DNA of 64,000 bases from Burkholderia sp. WP9 (GCF_900104795.1 NZ_FNTG01000004.1:62001-126000); one strand, 5' to 3'; numbered from the stretch's first letter, positions 26,173 to 36,006 are shown. Translations and numbers: made by a program. The notes: generated by a model not told the origin, from the sequence alone.

Positions 26173-27840
26173 TCACTCGGCCGCTCGCGCACTGGCTGAC
26201 GGGCGCGTTGTGGCAGCAGTGGCGCTCATGCCGGCACCGATCGCGTGTGTGGCGACAGCCGGCGCGGTGTTGTCCGCGTGGCTGGCCGGAGCTGTCTGCG
26301 CCGGCGCGTTCGCGGGCTTGACCGCGGCCTTGCCTTTGCCCTTGCCATGTGCAGGCAACGTCTCGTTCGCCTGCGGGCCATTGGCCGGCTCGTCGAGCCC
26401 GCCGCCCAACGCCGTGACCAGTGATGCATGCGCGCCCAGCCGCTCGGCCTGAATCTTCGCAACGCCTTCCTGCGCGCGCAGCAACTGGTTCTGCGCGACC
26501 AGCACATTCAGATAGTCGGTCAGGCCGCGTCGATAGCCTTCGCGCGACAGCTCGTAGTTCCTGCGGGCCGCCGCGACCGAACGGTCGGCATCGTCGGCCT
26601 GGGTGGCCAGCGAGCGGATGCGGATCACCTGATCGGAGATGTCCTTGAGCGCGCCGACAATCGACTGGTTGTAGCTCTCGACGGCTTCGTCATAGCCTGC
26701 CGACGCCGCGCCGAGCTGCGAACGCAGCCGTCCGCCATCGAGGATCGGCAGCGACAGCGCCGGCCCCGCGCTCCAGCTATGCGACGGGTTCTTCAGAAAC
26801 TGGAACAGCGGCCCCATTGCCGCATACCCGCCGATCGACGCCAGCAGGTTGATGTCCGGGTAGAAGTCGGCCTTGGCGACGTCGATGCCGCGCGCCTGTG
26901 CCGCGACCGTCCAGCGCGCCGCGACCACGTCCGGCCGATGGCCGATCAGATCCGCAGGCAGTGCGCTTGGCAGACTGGCGGGTGCGTCGTCGAGCGAGAG
27001 CGTCGGACGCTGGATCGAATCGCCCGCGCCCGGACCCCTGCCGGCCAGCGCGGCCAGCTGATTGCGGCCGAGCGCGATCTTTTCTTCGATTTCGTCGATC
27101 TGGCGTTCGTATTCCGGCAGCGGCGTTTCGGCCTGGCTTACTTCGAGCTGCGTGCCGATACCGCCTTTCAGACGCCGGTTGGCCAGATCCACGATCTGCT
27201 GCTGTTGCTGCAGGGTGGCCTTGGCGATGTCGAGCAGCGCGTAGTTCATCGACATCTCGATGTACGTGCGCACCACGTTGCCTTCCAGTTCGAGCCGGGC
27301 GGCGCGCGCATCGGCCGAACTCGCATGGGCGGCGTCGAGCGCGCGTTCGGCGGCGTTCTTGTCTTTGCCCCAGATGTCGAGGTGATACGACAGGCCAAGC
27401 GTGCCGGTGTTGTTCCACGATTGCTCGCCGGCCAGCGGTCCCGGGCCGTAGTAGAGGTTGTCGGCCCATTTCTGACGCTGGATCGACAGGCTGCCGTTGA
27501 CTTGCGGCGACAGCGCTGAGCGGGCGACGCCCGCCATCGACATGGCTTCGCGCACGCGCGCCTGGGCGGCCGCGAGGCTCGGATTGCCCGCTTGGGCATC
27601 TTCGATCCACTGGTTCAGTTGTGGATCGTTATAGGCACGCCACCAGTCGGCGGCGGGCCATTGGGCGTCCGCGTTGGCGGCGCGGATCGCGTTGCCCGCG
27701 TCAAGTGAAGCGGGTTCGATTCCGCTGGCCTGCGGCGCGACGCCTCCGGTACTGGCGCAACCGACGATTGTTAATGAAATAGCAATAGCCGATGTGATGC
27801 CGATCCATTTTGGTGCCGGAGACTGCACGATTCTCTCCAA
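26173..27840 (-). CDS. Outer-membrane efflux lipoprotein, NodT/OprM family
   Basis: A 555-aa outer-membrane factor. The lipobox TIVGCAS lies near residues 24-30 after a signal peptide. Two repeats of the OEP domain are seen (NPSLAAAQARVREAMSMAGV with SALSPQVNGSLS; RPDVVAARWTVAAQARGIDV with ADFYPDINLLASIGGY). The C-terminal 80 residues are a low-complexity Pro/Ala/Lys tail beyond the usual family end. First gene of the operon; 11 bases separate it from the FUSC gene. It gives the trans-envelope channel for the efflux complex. Confidence 0.88.
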   Translation of the reverse strand: MERIVQSPAPKWIGITSAIAISLTIVGCASTGGVAPQASGIEPASLDAGNAIRAANADAQWPAADWWRAYNDPQLNQWIEDAQAGNPSLAAAQARVREAMSMAGVARSALSPQVNGSLSIQRQKWADNLYYGPGPLAGEQSWNNTGTLGLSYHLDIWGKDKNAAERALDAAHASSADARAARLELEGNVVRTYIEMSMNYALLDIAKATLQQQQQIVDLANRRLKGGIGTQLEVSQAETPLPEYERQIDEIEEKIALGRNQLAALAGRGPGAGDSIQRPTLSLDDAPASLPSALPADLIGHRPDVVAARWTVAAQARGIDVAKADFYPDINLLASIGGYAAMGPLFQFLKNPSHSWSAGPALSLPILDGGRLRSQLGAASAGYDEAVESYNQSIVGALKDISDQVIRIRSLATQADDADRSVAAARRNYELSREGYRRGLTDYLNVLVAQNQLLRAQEGVAKIQAERLGAHASLVTALGGGLDEPANGPQANETLPAHGKGKGKAAVKPANAPAQTAPASHADNTAPAVATHAIGAGMSATAATTRPSASARAAE

Positions 27841-27984
27841 AAATGACTATATCGATCCTCGCATCATTATATTTTCGTTAGATTGTTGGAAAAAGAGAAA
27901 TGATTGCAATGGATTTTTACCGAACTCGAATCAATCGCAGGATTGATGTGTGCAACAATCGGATCGATTTCAGAGGAGCAAGGA
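27841..27984. promoter_or_regulatory. Divergent promoter region, efflux operon / LysR regulator
   Basis: An AT-rich 144-bp gap between divergently transcribed genes. LysR-type regulators usually bind T-N11-A-type dyads in such gaps and control both directions. The sequence has TTCGTTAGATTGTTGGAAAA near 27875 but no single operator can be fixed by eye. Confidence 0.4.
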
Positions 27985-28950
27985 ATGGATACTCTCCAAA
28001 ACATGCGGGCATTTGCACGCGTTGTCGAAGCGGGCAGCTTCACAGCAGCTGCGCATCACCTCGGATCAACTACGGCTCACACGTCGCGCGCCGTGTCGGA
28101 CCTCGAAGCGCACTTGCACACGCGCCTGCTGAATCGGACAACCCGCCGCATTGCTCTGACCGAGGCCGGCGAGCGTTATCTGCACCGGTGCCAGCAGATC
28201 CTTGCATATGTCGATCAGGCTGAAGCGGAAGCCGGCGACGCACAGGCGAGACCCTCCGGCAAACTCAAGGTCCACGCGATGACCGGTTTTGGCCAGCATT
28301 ACATTGTGCCGGCCGTGAGCCGCTATCAGACGCGCTACCCCGACGTGAGTGTCGAGCTGACGCTCGCGCAACGAACGCCGGACCTGCTCGATGAAGGATT
28401 TGACGTGTCGCTGACTCTGGCCGCCGGGTTACCTGACTCCGGACTCGTTTCGCAACGCCTGGGCAGCACGTTCAGCGTCGCGTGCGCTTCACCCGCCTAC
28501 CTCAGCCGCAATGGCACGCCGACGTTACCCGCGGACCTTGGCGGGCATTGCTGTATCCAGATGGTGACGCCTGTCTTTCGCGCCAACGAATGGAGTTTCG
28601 ATGGACCGAACGGCGAAGAATCGATTGCACTCGGGCCAGCAACATTTCAGATCAATGTTGCCGATGCGCTGGCGATCGCAGTCCGCGAAGGCATGGGTAT
28701 CGGCCTTTTGCCGACCTATTCCGCCGCCAGCGGGCTGCGCAGCGGAGAACTGGTGCGCATTCTGCCGGAATATACGTCCCAGCGTATGAATGTCTACGCG
28801 TTGTATCCGTCGCGCCGGTACCTCGACGCCAAAATCCGGACCTGGGTCGAGTTCCTTCGGGAAGAATTGCCGTCGGTACTCGCCGGGGACCAGGCTGAAC
28901 TGGGCACGCTACCACACGATCACGCCCTGTCTGTCTGCGGATTCGAGTAA
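27985..28950 (+). CDS. LysR-family transcriptional regulator (AaeR-like position)
   Basis: A 321-aa regulator with an N-terminal winged helix-turn-helix (MRAFARVVEAGSFTAAAHHL, then TRRIALTEAGERYLHRCQQI) and a C-terminal substrate-binding domain. ATG 27985 follows AGGAGCAAGGA, a strong ribosome site, and starts at the usual family position; an upstream in-frame ATG (27904) is rejected. Its divergent position next to the efflux operon suggests that it induces that operon in response to an aromatic acid. Family and binding domain are clear; the ligand is inferred. Confidence 0.87.
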   Translation: MDTLQNMRAFARVVEAGSFTAAAHHLGSTTAHTSRAVSDLEAHLHTRLLNRTTRRIALTEAGERYLHRCQQILAYVDQAEAEAGDAQARPSGKLKVHAMTGFGQHYIVPAVSRYQTRYPDVSVELTLAQRTPDLLDEGFDVSLTLAAGLPDSGLVSQRLGSTFSVACASPAYLSRNGTPTLPADLGGHCCIQMVTPVFRANEWSFDGPNGEESIALGPATFQINVADALAIAVREGMGIGLLPTYSAASGLRSGELVRILPEYTSQRMNVYALYPSRRYLDAKIRTWVEFLREELPSVLAGDQAELGTLPHDHALSVCGFE

Positions 28951-29114
28951 TCGGGTTGTGTCGCGACAGGGCGACCTGGTCGAACGATAGCGATTTGGCG
29001 AGCACTGCTTACATCGACGGCGGTTTGCTGGTTCTGTTGCAATAGCGGGGGCTGGTATGCTGCGGGACCTCACGTAACGATGCGGGCGACTGCGAGAGCA
29101 CTAAATCAGGCGGT

Positions 29115-29507
29115 AGCCAAAGTGCTGAAGCGGTTGCACTATCCGCTCGGGATAGTGTTGGTGTGCGTGCGTTGGTATGTGGCTTGCCCGCAGAGCATCT
29201 CATGGAGATGATGGCCGAACGCGGGATTGCGGTCGATCATTCGACCGTGCACCGGTGGTGCCGTCAAACTACAGCGTACGGCTTCCGGACGTTTCGAACG
29301 ACGGAAATTGCGCTACGTCACGGCATTGGGCAAGTTGCCCGATCCTCCGGCTACCCACACTTTTTACTGACGAACCGAGATTTTAGATGTGCCCGCATCT
29401 TGTTGAGCAGCATTGAACCAATGCATATGATCGCCAAGGGGAAGATGAAAGGCGCAGGCAAACTCCAGCCATCTGCCGCTCAGCAACTCTACTTGCTGGC
29501 GACATAA
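29115..29507 (+). pseudogene. IS6-family transposase remnant, internally deleted
   Basis: The start region encodes KVLKRLHYPLGIVLVCVRWY in one frame, then HLMEMMAERGIAVDHSTVHR in another, both standard for the N-terminal part of IS6-type transposases. After a large deletion that removes the DDE core, the C-terminus follows: FRCARILLSSIEPMHMIAKG and LQPSAAQQLYLLAT with a stop at 29507. At least one frameshift plus deletion; inactive. Confidence 0.75.
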
Positions 29508-29914
29508 GCAATCCTGACCAAATCGCTGTCGTTCGCCAAATCATCTATCGCGACACAACCTCGTATCGCGCGGCCGCGCCCGCTACGCCGTCGAGGGCGC
29601 GCTGTTCAAGCCGCCCGGCATAGCGAACTGCTTAACCGAAGTCGTCTTCGCAACCCGGGCCTTCGACCGCTCCGCTGCAACGCGGGAAGTCCTGCGCACG
29701 GCCGCCGACACACAGCATGCCGGCGTGGCCTGACCGGCCGTTTTTTTCTGTCCGAGGGTGCCGTTGCGCCGGGTCGCCCGACTTCCCGGCGCTACAGATA
29801 GCGGCCTTCCGAGGAGCTTTTACGACCAAACCCGTGACGGTTCATGGTCACGCCACCGAACCGTTCCATGCGTCTCGGCACAGCCGTCCACACCTGTACC
29901 CCGCCGTACACCCT
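29508..29914. other. Gene-free stretch before the mscS-type gene
   Basis: A short open tail on the plus strand (about 29566-29733; YAVEGALFKPPGIANCLTEV, FATRAFDRSAATREVLRTAA, stop) may be the end of a lost gene. Just after it GGCCTGACCGGCC followed by seven Ts (about 29726-29746) could act as a weak terminator. The channel-gene promoter should lie in 29750-29914. Confidence 0.35.
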
Positions 29915-31400
29915 ATGCGCAAACTATTCCACGCCTGGTTTTTCGTTCTTCTCGCTCTTGGCGCCTCGCCCATCTTTGCCGCAGCAGCGCAAGCCGCGCC
30001 CGCGTCGTCTGCGTCCGGCGCCCGAGTTACGCTGACGCCGGAGCAGGCCCGTCAGGCGCTCGTCGTCCTCAATGACCCGAAGCACCGCGCGCAAGTCACC
30101 GGTACGCTGCAAGCCATCGCCGCCGCAGGAGCGCTGAGCATGCCGCCTGCGTCCGCGCCGGCGACTGCGTCGGCGCCAGCAGCGGCAAGCGGCGCCGCGG
30201 CTAGCGTGCCAGCCGCTTTCCAGCCCAACGGGCTCGCCTCGCAACTTGCCCGTCAGGGTGCGCATTGGGCCGTGAGTCTCGGGACGTCTTTGCGCAGTTC
30301 GGTCGCCGCGCTGCTCGACGTCGCATCGGTCCGCGCCTGGTGGAACTGGCAATCGACCAACCCGCAAGCGCGCTCCGTGCTGGGCTACGTCGCGTGGACA
30401 CTGCTGGCCTCGCTGGTGCCTGCGCTCGTGCTCGAATGGCTCGCACGCCGTCTGTTGCGCCGCGCGTACAAGGCACTCGCCGCGCACCGCGTACAGGACG
30501 ACGAAGACGACGCGCTGCAAGCCGACCGGCCTGTCGACGTCGCGCCGCAACCGGCCGATGCGCCGAACGCCGCAGTCGCGCCACCCGGCAGATCAGCCGC
30601 CGCGTTTGACAATGGCAAAGTCATCGAAGCCGAGGGCAAGCAGAACGCCAGACATCACCGGACGCTCCTGCATCGCCTGCCGCGCGCGCTGCTGACCCTG
30701 GTGCTGCGGTTGTTGCCGCTCGTGGTGTTCGTCGGCGCGGCGAGCGCGCTGATGTCGATCTTCACCGACGACAGCGCGCCCCGGGTCCGCGCGCTCGATT
30801 CGCTGGTCGACATCTACGTGTTGTGCCGCGTGATCGTGATCGTTAGCGGCTTCTTCCTGCAGCCGTCCGCGCCACGCCTGCGCCTGTTGCGCATGAGCGA
30901 TGGGTGGGCCGTTTTCGTGCATTGCTGGATGGTGCGTATCGTCAGCGTGGTGGGCGCCGGTTCGGCGGTTGCGGCGATCGCGCAGTCGCTGGGTTTGAAC
31001 GACGCGGCGCATTTCGCCCTGATGAAGGTGGTCGCGCTCGCCGGCCACATCATGATCTCGATCCTGCTGCTGCAATGCGCCAAACCGGTCGGCGAACTGA
31101 TCCGCAAGCGCTTCGCCGTGCGTCAATCGCTGGAGATGTTCGGCAATGCGTTCGCGGACAGATGGGCGTGGCTCGCGGTGTTCGTCGTCATGGCGCTGTG
31201 GCTCATCTGGGCGTTCGACGTGCAGAACGGCTATCACACGCTGCTGCATCTCGGCGGCATTTCGCTGGCGGTGCTGGTGGGCGCGCGGGTCGTGTCGATT
31301 GTGATCTTCGGCGCGCTGGCGCGACTCTTCCATGTGCAGGACGACGCGGCAAGGTCGCTCGTGCATCAGCATGCGTACCGCTACTACCCGCTGCTGCGGC

Positions 31401-32912
31401 CTAAGGATTACCCACATCTCGATCATCGCTTGTAAACTGCGCTGACCGATGTTAACTTGAGCGCGTTCATGGACCGGAATGAACCGCATTGTCTGCAACG
31501 GGTGATTTCGATGACTGGGCCAGCGAAGAATTCGGCGCGGCGGCGCTGGGCGACGCCCGCCTGACGCAGCGCCTCGTTGCGCTCGCGCGCCGGCTGGCGG
31601 AGAGCCCGCAGTGTTCGTTTCCACAGTCGCTGGACGGGGCACAACTGAAGGCAGCCTATCGTTTCTTCGACAATCCACGGATCGACACCAACGGCGTATT
31701 GGCCAACCACATTGGGCAGACGCTGAACCGCATGCAGCAGGTCCCGGTCGTCCTGGCCCCGCAGGATACGACTGAATTCAACCTCATGCATCTGCCGGCG
31801 ACGCAGGGACTGGGCCACGGCACGAGCAGTAATGTGCACGGATTCATGCTGCACAGCTTGCTGGCCGTGACACCTGAGGGCCTACCGCTCGGGGTGCTGG
31901 GGATGAAGACGTGGATTCGTGCACCCGAGGAATCCGGCAGATCGAAACAACGAAGGAAACGACCTATCGAGGAGAAGGAAAGCGTCAAGTGGCTCGAGGG
32001 CCTCGAGCATCTGGCATCGGTGAAAGCGCGCTGCCCCGACACCCACATCATCGGCATCTCCGACCGCGACGGCGATGTCTACGATGTGTTCATCGCTCCT
32101 CGGCCAGTGGGCGTTGACTGGCTGGTACGTGCAGCCTGGAGCCGCCGCGTTGCGCATCCGCAGGCATATCTGTGGGACGCCGTTGCGGCAGAGCCCGCTG
32201 TGGGCGAAACGGATCTGCTGGTGCCGACCCGGAATGGAAAAACACCGACACGCACTGCGCAATTGACGGTGCGTTGCAAGGCGCTCCGGTTGCGTCCGCC
32301 GCGCAGCCGTCAGCACGATAAGTTGCCGGATGCCGAGGTGTTTGTGATCCACGCGCTGGAGACTCAGCCCCCCGAGGGCGTCGAGCCGATCGAATGGATG
32401 TTGCTGAGTTCGGTGCCGACACTGACCTGCGATGACGCACTCGAACGTTTGGCGTGGTATGCCCGCCGTTGGACGATTGAATCGTGGCATCGCGTCCTGA
32501 AGAGCGGGTGTCAGATCGAGGCCCGACAATTCGGCCACCTGGATCGCTTCGTGCGCGCCACGGCATTGTTTGCTGTCATCAGCTGGCGCATCATGTACGC
32601 GACGCTGCTGGCTCGCCTTGATGGCGACCTGTCCTGCGAAGTGCTGCTGCAGCCGCTCGAATGGCACGCGCTGTATTGCCGGATACACGGCACTACGCAA
32701 TTGCCGGCCGAACCGCCAACGCTCGCGCAGGTGGTGCTCTGGGTTGCAAAGCTCGGTGGTTATCTCAATCGCAAGCACGACCATCCCCCTGGACCAACCG
32801 TGATGTGGCGTGGCTTTCTCGCACTGCACGAGAGCACGGTCATGTATCGTATCTTCCGGCAAAACGAGTAGCCTACGTCGGAATCAAATCAAGAGATGTG
32901 GGTAATCCTCAG
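31401..32912 (+). mobile_element. Complete IS4-family (IS50-like) insertion sequence
   Basis: A 1512-bp element. Ends are inverted repeats of 20 bases with one mismatch: CTAAGGATTACCCACATCTC at 31401-31420 and the inverse of CTGAGGATTACCCACATCTC at 32893-32912. It is flanked by a 9-bp duplication TGCTGCGGC (31392-31400 and 32913-32921), the size known for IS50-type elements. One intact transposase gene. It interrupts the mscS-type gene. Confidence 0.93.
31489..32871 (+). CDS. IS4-family transposase (Tn5/IS50 type)
   Basis: A 460-aa transposase. The N-terminal DNA-binding part has WASEEFGAAALGDARLTQRL, typical of Tn5-type proteins. Catalytic residues: Asp in VVLAPQDTTEFN near residue 93, Asp in IGISDRDGDVYD near 192, and the YREK signature YARRWTIESWHRVLKSGCQI near 323-338 with Y-2-R-3-E-6-K spacing and the catalytic Glu. 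The start is a TTG (31489); no in-frame ATG fits the usual N-terminus. Probably active. Confidence 0.9.
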   Translation: MSATGDFDDWASEEFGAAALGDARLTQRLVALARRLAESPQCSFPQSLDGAQLKAAYRFFDNPRIDTNGVLANHIGQTLNRMQQVPVVLAPQDTTEFNLMHLPATQGLGHGTSSNVHGFMLHSLLAVTPEGLPLGVLGMKTWIRAPEESGRSKQRRKRPIEEKESVKWLEGLEHLASVKARCPDTHIIGISDRDGDVYDVFIAPRPVGVDWLVRAAWSRRVAHPQAYLWDAVAAEPAVGETDLLVPTRNGKTPTRTAQLTVRCKALRLRPPRSRQHDKLPDAEVFVIHALETQPPEGVEPIEWMLLSSVPTLTCDDALERLAWYARRWTIESWHRVLKSGCQIEARQFGHLDRFVRATALFAVISWRIMYATLLARLDGDLSCEVLLQPLEWHALYCRIHGTTQLPAEPPTLAQVVLWVAKLGGYLNRKHDHPPGPTVMWRGFLALHESTVMYRIFRQNE

Positions 32913-33989
32913 TGCTGCGGCGCGTGGTCTCGTGGATGATCGGCGTTGTCACCGCGCTGGCGCTGTTGCAGGTGTGGGGCATGCACGTGGCGGACCTGTT
33001 CCGGGCCGGCACAGTCGGACACCGGCTCGTGTCGGCGATCGTCACGATCGGTGTCACGGCCGTCATCGCACTGCTGGTGTGGGAGAGCGTCAACGTATCG
33101 GTCGAACAGCGGCTGGACCGCTGGACCACCAGCGGTGACCTGGTGCGCGCCGCACGCTTGCGCACCCTGCTGCCGATGCTGCGCAGCGCGCTCTTCTGCG
33201 TGATCGCGCTGGTAGTGGTGCTTACCGGCCTGAGCGAACTTGGGGTGAACGTCGGGCCGCTGCTGGCAGGCGCGAGCATCTTCGGCGTGGCGCTCGGTTT
33301 CGGCTCGCAAAAACTGGTGCAGGATTTCATCACCGGCATTTTCCTGCTGATGGAAAACGCCATGCAGGTCGGCGACTGGGTCACGCTCGCGGGCGTGTCG
33401 GGCACTGTCGAATATCTGTCGATCCGCACCGTGCGATTGCGCGGCGGCGACGGTTCGCTCTACACCGTGCCGTTCAGTTCCGTATCGACGGTGAACAACA
33501 CCAACCGGGGAATCGGCAATGCCGCGGTGAAGGTCAATATCGTGTTCGGCCAGGACGTCGATCTGGCCATCGACACCTTGAAGGAAATCGGCGCCGCCTT
33601 ACGCGAGGACGACAAGTTCAAGGACGGCATTCTGTCGGACTTCAGCTTCTGGGGCGTCGATGCGCTCGACGGCTCGGCCATCACGCTGGCCGGCCAGATT
33701 CAGTGCCGCGACAGCGCGCGCTGGGGCGTGCAGCGCGAATTCAACCGGCGCATTCTCTTCCAGTTCCAGGAGCGCGGCATCGAGATCGCGAACCCGCAGC
33801 GCCACCTGTTGACGTGGGACCCGGAAAGCGCGCCGGCGAGGATCGAACCCGGTGAGACGCCCAAAGGCGCGCTGCAGGACGAGCCGACCCAAGGCCCGCC
33901 GCCCGCCGATGCTTCATTGTCCGCCGCAGCCAGGAAAGCCGATGCGCCGGCAGAGGACCAGTTGCCGGTCGGCTCCAAGCCGACCGGCG

Positions 33990-34100
33990 GTCCGGGAACG
34001 CCAGCAGATCCTGGTTCAACCTCTGCGCATGAGTGAAGTAAAGACCGTGGCCGGCGTCTTCGTAGACGTGGAATGAAGCGCCGGGTACCAGCGCACGCAC
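33990..34100 (-). pseudogene. Alpha/beta hydrolase C-terminal remnant
   Basis: The minus strand reads ALVPGASFHVYEDAGHGLYF then THAQRLNQDLLAF. The DAGHG element carries the catalytic His typical of the C-terminus of alpha/beta hydrolases such as haloperoxidase/esterase types. It runs into the 3' end of the mscS-type gene, and no upstream part of the hydrolase exists. Confidence 0.6.
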
Positions 34101-34202
34101 TGAATGATCACATCGCAGTTGAAGTGACGAAGAACAGATCGCCCATGCTTTTAAGCTTGCTCATTATCGAATCGTGAAATCGGGGGAGCAGGACTCTAAC
34201 CA

Positions 34203-34428
34203 GGAGAGCGCGCCATTCCGGGGGCGGGAGCCTCTATGCCGCCTCCTTTAGCGCCGCTGGTTCTTCCGCGCTCATTCCGGGAAATCGACCGACGATTTTC
34301 AGCAGATCGTCGTTCAGGACCTGCACGCGGGTTTGCCGCAGCAGATGCGCGCCTCGCAGGAAAGGCCAAGCCTGCTGACAGTCGAAAAACCGGTCGGTGA
34401 CGCCAGCCCCCGGAATGACGCGCTCTCC
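34203..34428 (-). mobile_element. ISKra4-derived mini-element, copy B (226 bp)
   Basis: Inverted copy of the element at 21172-21400. Ends: GGAGAGCGCGCCATTCCG at 34203-34220 and, with one mismatch, its inverse at 34411-34428. On the minus strand it encodes LRGAHLLRQTRVQVLNDDLL and GMSAEEPAALKEAA followed by a stop, as in copy A. The near identity of two copies 13 kb apart implies recent spread. Confidence 0.75.
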
Positions 34429-34496
34429 GCATACGCGCCGCGCGTACGGGGTTTGGCACACTTTATGACCGGATTCCAGAGGCGGGAAAGGGTGAG

Positions 34497-34531
34497 TTAT
34501 CCACAGTATCTGTTTGTAACCCTGTGGATAG
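34497..34531. promoter_or_regulatory. Two inverted DnaA-box-like 9-mers
   Basis: TTATCCACA (34497-34505) is a perfect consensus DnaA box; an inverted near-match (TGTGGATAG, 34523-34531) follows 17 bases later. They lie between mini-element B and the toxin-antitoxin operon. There is no replication-initiator gene next to them, so they may be chance or an old origin fragment. Confidence 0.35.
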
Positions 34532-34620
34532 CCTTGCGCGCGGACGTTCAAGTTGTTGAAATCGGAGGCTTTTGGATCGTTGAACACTCGGTAGTCGCGT
34601 CAACGAACGCCGAAGCGTAG

Positions 34621-34682
34621 CGTGTCACCGTTATTATTGTGATATAGTAAATTCATGTCACGGAAGTAACCGGAGAGGTGCC
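34621..34682 (+). promoter_or_regulatory. Putative autoregulated promoter of the RES/Xre operon
   Basis: An AT-rich stretch with a TATAGT-type -10 box (34643-34648) and two copies of (G/A)TGTCAC (34622-34628 and 34655-34661) that could be operator half-sites for the antitoxin. The ribosome site CGGAGAGG precedes ATG 34683. Antitoxins of this class usually repress their own operon. Confidence 0.4.
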
Positions 34683-35375
34683 ATGCTCAGTTTCATCGCG
34701 GATAACCCGGGCGCCAAGAAGCCGGCCCGGAAGCGGAGTGCGCCAGCCAGTCAGGTTGCCGAAGGCACGGAAAATCATTTCTGGAGCATTGTCGTCAAGT
34801 TGGCGGCGACCCGTGAAATGACGGCGGTTCTCGTCGACGAAATATGGGCTGAGGAGTCCAGCCTGACGATGGCCGATCGCGTTGATCTGACACAGCGTGT
34901 CCGGCAGCGCGCGCACGACGCGGAGACGGAGGCTCTCCAGGCAATGGTCGATACGACCCCCGTTCGACGCCCAACGCCGGATCTGGCCGATCTCGAAAGA
35001 AAAGCCATCGTGTCTATCCTCGCGGGAACCGTGTGGCTGAGCGCCCACGAGGTCGGTATCCGCCACAACCCGAACTCCACCAATCCGAACGCCGCCATCA
35101 GCCGCTGGAAGAAGGAGGGCAAAGTTTTCGCCATCGAGCGCGCCGGGCAGACACTCTATCCTGAGTATATCTTTGACGAATTCTGGAACCCCCGCCCGGT
35201 CGTGGTCACGATCCTGAAGGTCTTCGACGGCTACTCGCCGTTCCGCATCGCCGCGTGGTTTGAGTCCACCAACAGCATGCTGAACAGCCGGCGCCCGCGA
35301 GAGGTTATTGCAGGCAATCCAGCGGCCGTCGTCGAGGCCGCGCTTGATGAGAGGCAGGGTGCGGTGCATGGATAG
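34683..35375 (+). CDS. Xre/MbcA/ParS-type antitoxin of a RES system
   Basis: A 230-aa antitoxin. The C-terminal DUF2384 (MbcA/ParS toxin-binding) domain is seen as FRIAAWFESTNSMLNSRRPR with EVIAGNPAAVVEAALDE at residues about 181-222; upstream are helical DNA-binding segments (LSAHEVGIRHNPNSTNPNAA, ISRWKKEGKVFAI). It neutralises the RES-domain toxin encoded next, whose ATG overlaps the last codons (8 bases). The long N-terminal extension (about 80 residues) is unusual compared with the compact MbcA but known in larger family members. Confidence 0.85.
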   Translation: MLSFIADNPGAKKPARKRSAPASQVAEGTENHFWSIVVKLAATREMTAVLVDEIWAEESSLTMADRVDLTQRVRQRAHDAETEALQAMVDTTPVRRPTPDLADLERKAIVSILAGTVWLSAHEVGIRHNPNSTNPNAAISRWKKEGKVFAIERAGQTLYPEYIFDEFWNPRPVVVTILKVFDGYSPFRIAAWFESTNSMLNSRRPREVIAGNPAAVVEAALDERQGAVHG

Positions 35376-36006
35376 TCCGGTTGTACCGCCGCCGGGCACT
35401 GGCCACTTCACCCTCAAACGCGTGCCGCCAGGCACCTGGTACCGCGTCCATCCTAAGCGCTATGCCCCCGGCGCATTTAATGATTCGGGGCTGGGAAATG
35501 CCCGGTTCAGCCCGCTGATGCAAGCCGCAACCGGCGAGGTGATTCCGACGATCTACGCCGCTGACACGATACGAGGGGCGGTCATGGAAGTCGTGCTTCA
35601 CGATGTTCCTCGCGCTTCGGCTGGGTATATTCACCCGCTTGCCCGGGACAGGAAATCAGACAATCATCTGAGCGTCATTCAATTGCCTGAACTGCGGCTC
35701 GTCAACCTCACTGCAACCGGGCTGCGCTCCGTGGGGCTGACCCCGGCCGACCTGTTCGAAGGGGATAAACCCGACTACCCGCGCACCCGGGCATGGGCTT
35801 CGTGGATCTGGGAAAACTTGCCTCGCGCGCACGGATTGATCTGGATGTCGCGGCAGGACAACGAGTCACGAGCGATCATGCTTTTTGGAGGCCGTCTGAA
35901 CGCATCCGAGATTGTTCCGGGCCATTCTGAGCAGATCGCACGTCATGAATCGGTGATCGTTGAACTCCTGGGCGAAATGGGAGCGTCTGCGTCCACGTGG
36001 ACGTAA
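35368..36006 (+). CDS. RES-domain toxin (NAD+-targeting)
   Basis: A 212-aa RES protein. Conserved features: the Arg of TWYRVHPKRY near residue 26, GLGNARFSPL near 45, the acidic/Tyr segment IPTIYAADTIRGAVMEVVLH near 62, and the late Ser/Asn region MSRQDNESRAIMLFGGRL near 170. RES toxins degrade NAD+ (MbcT, Res) or ADP-ribosylate targets (ParT) and are held inactive by the Xre partner. Start ATG 35368 lies inside the antitoxin gene, so expression is coupled. An in-frame ATG 60 bases earlier is less likely. Confidence 0.87.
   Translation: MDSPVVPPPGTGHFTLKRVPPGTWYRVHPKRYAPGAFNDSGLGNARFSPLMQAATGEVIPTIYAADTIRGAVMEVVLHDVPRASAGYIHPLARDRKSDNHLSVIQLPELRLVNLTATGLRSVGLTPADLFEGDKPDYPRTRAWASWIWENLPRAHGLIWMSRQDNESRAIMLFGGRLNASEIVPGHSEQIARHESVIVELLGEMGASASTWT

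Larger units (their letters stand above)
29915..34036 (+). pseudogene. MscS-family mechanosensitive channel gene, split by an IS4 element
   Basis: Codons before (29915-31400) and after (32922-34036) the IS join in frame across YRYYPLLRR to give 866 residues. The product has a signal peptide at the start (MRKLFHAWFFVLLALGASPI), a long periplasmic and multi-helix membrane part, then the MscS core: LGVNVGPLLAGASIFGVALG, FGSQKLVQDFITGIFLLMEN, the beta domain VGDWVTLAGVSGTVEYLSIR and the C-terminal alpha/beta domain. Proteins of this large MscS type act as osmotic-shock valves. The IS leaves both halves intact, so precise excision would restore the gene. Confidence 0.88.

Noticed and set aside
24174..26192. 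672-aa minus and 620-aa plus (24251-26113) frames over the FUSC gene
   Set aside because: Composition (Arg/Ala/His-rich) is typical of GC-rich shadow frames; the FUSC frame has clear membrane segments and motifs.
26428..27519. 363-aa plus-strand frame opposite the outer-membrane lipoprotein gene
   Set aside because: Antisense shadow; the minus-strand gene has a signal peptide, lipobox and repeat structure.
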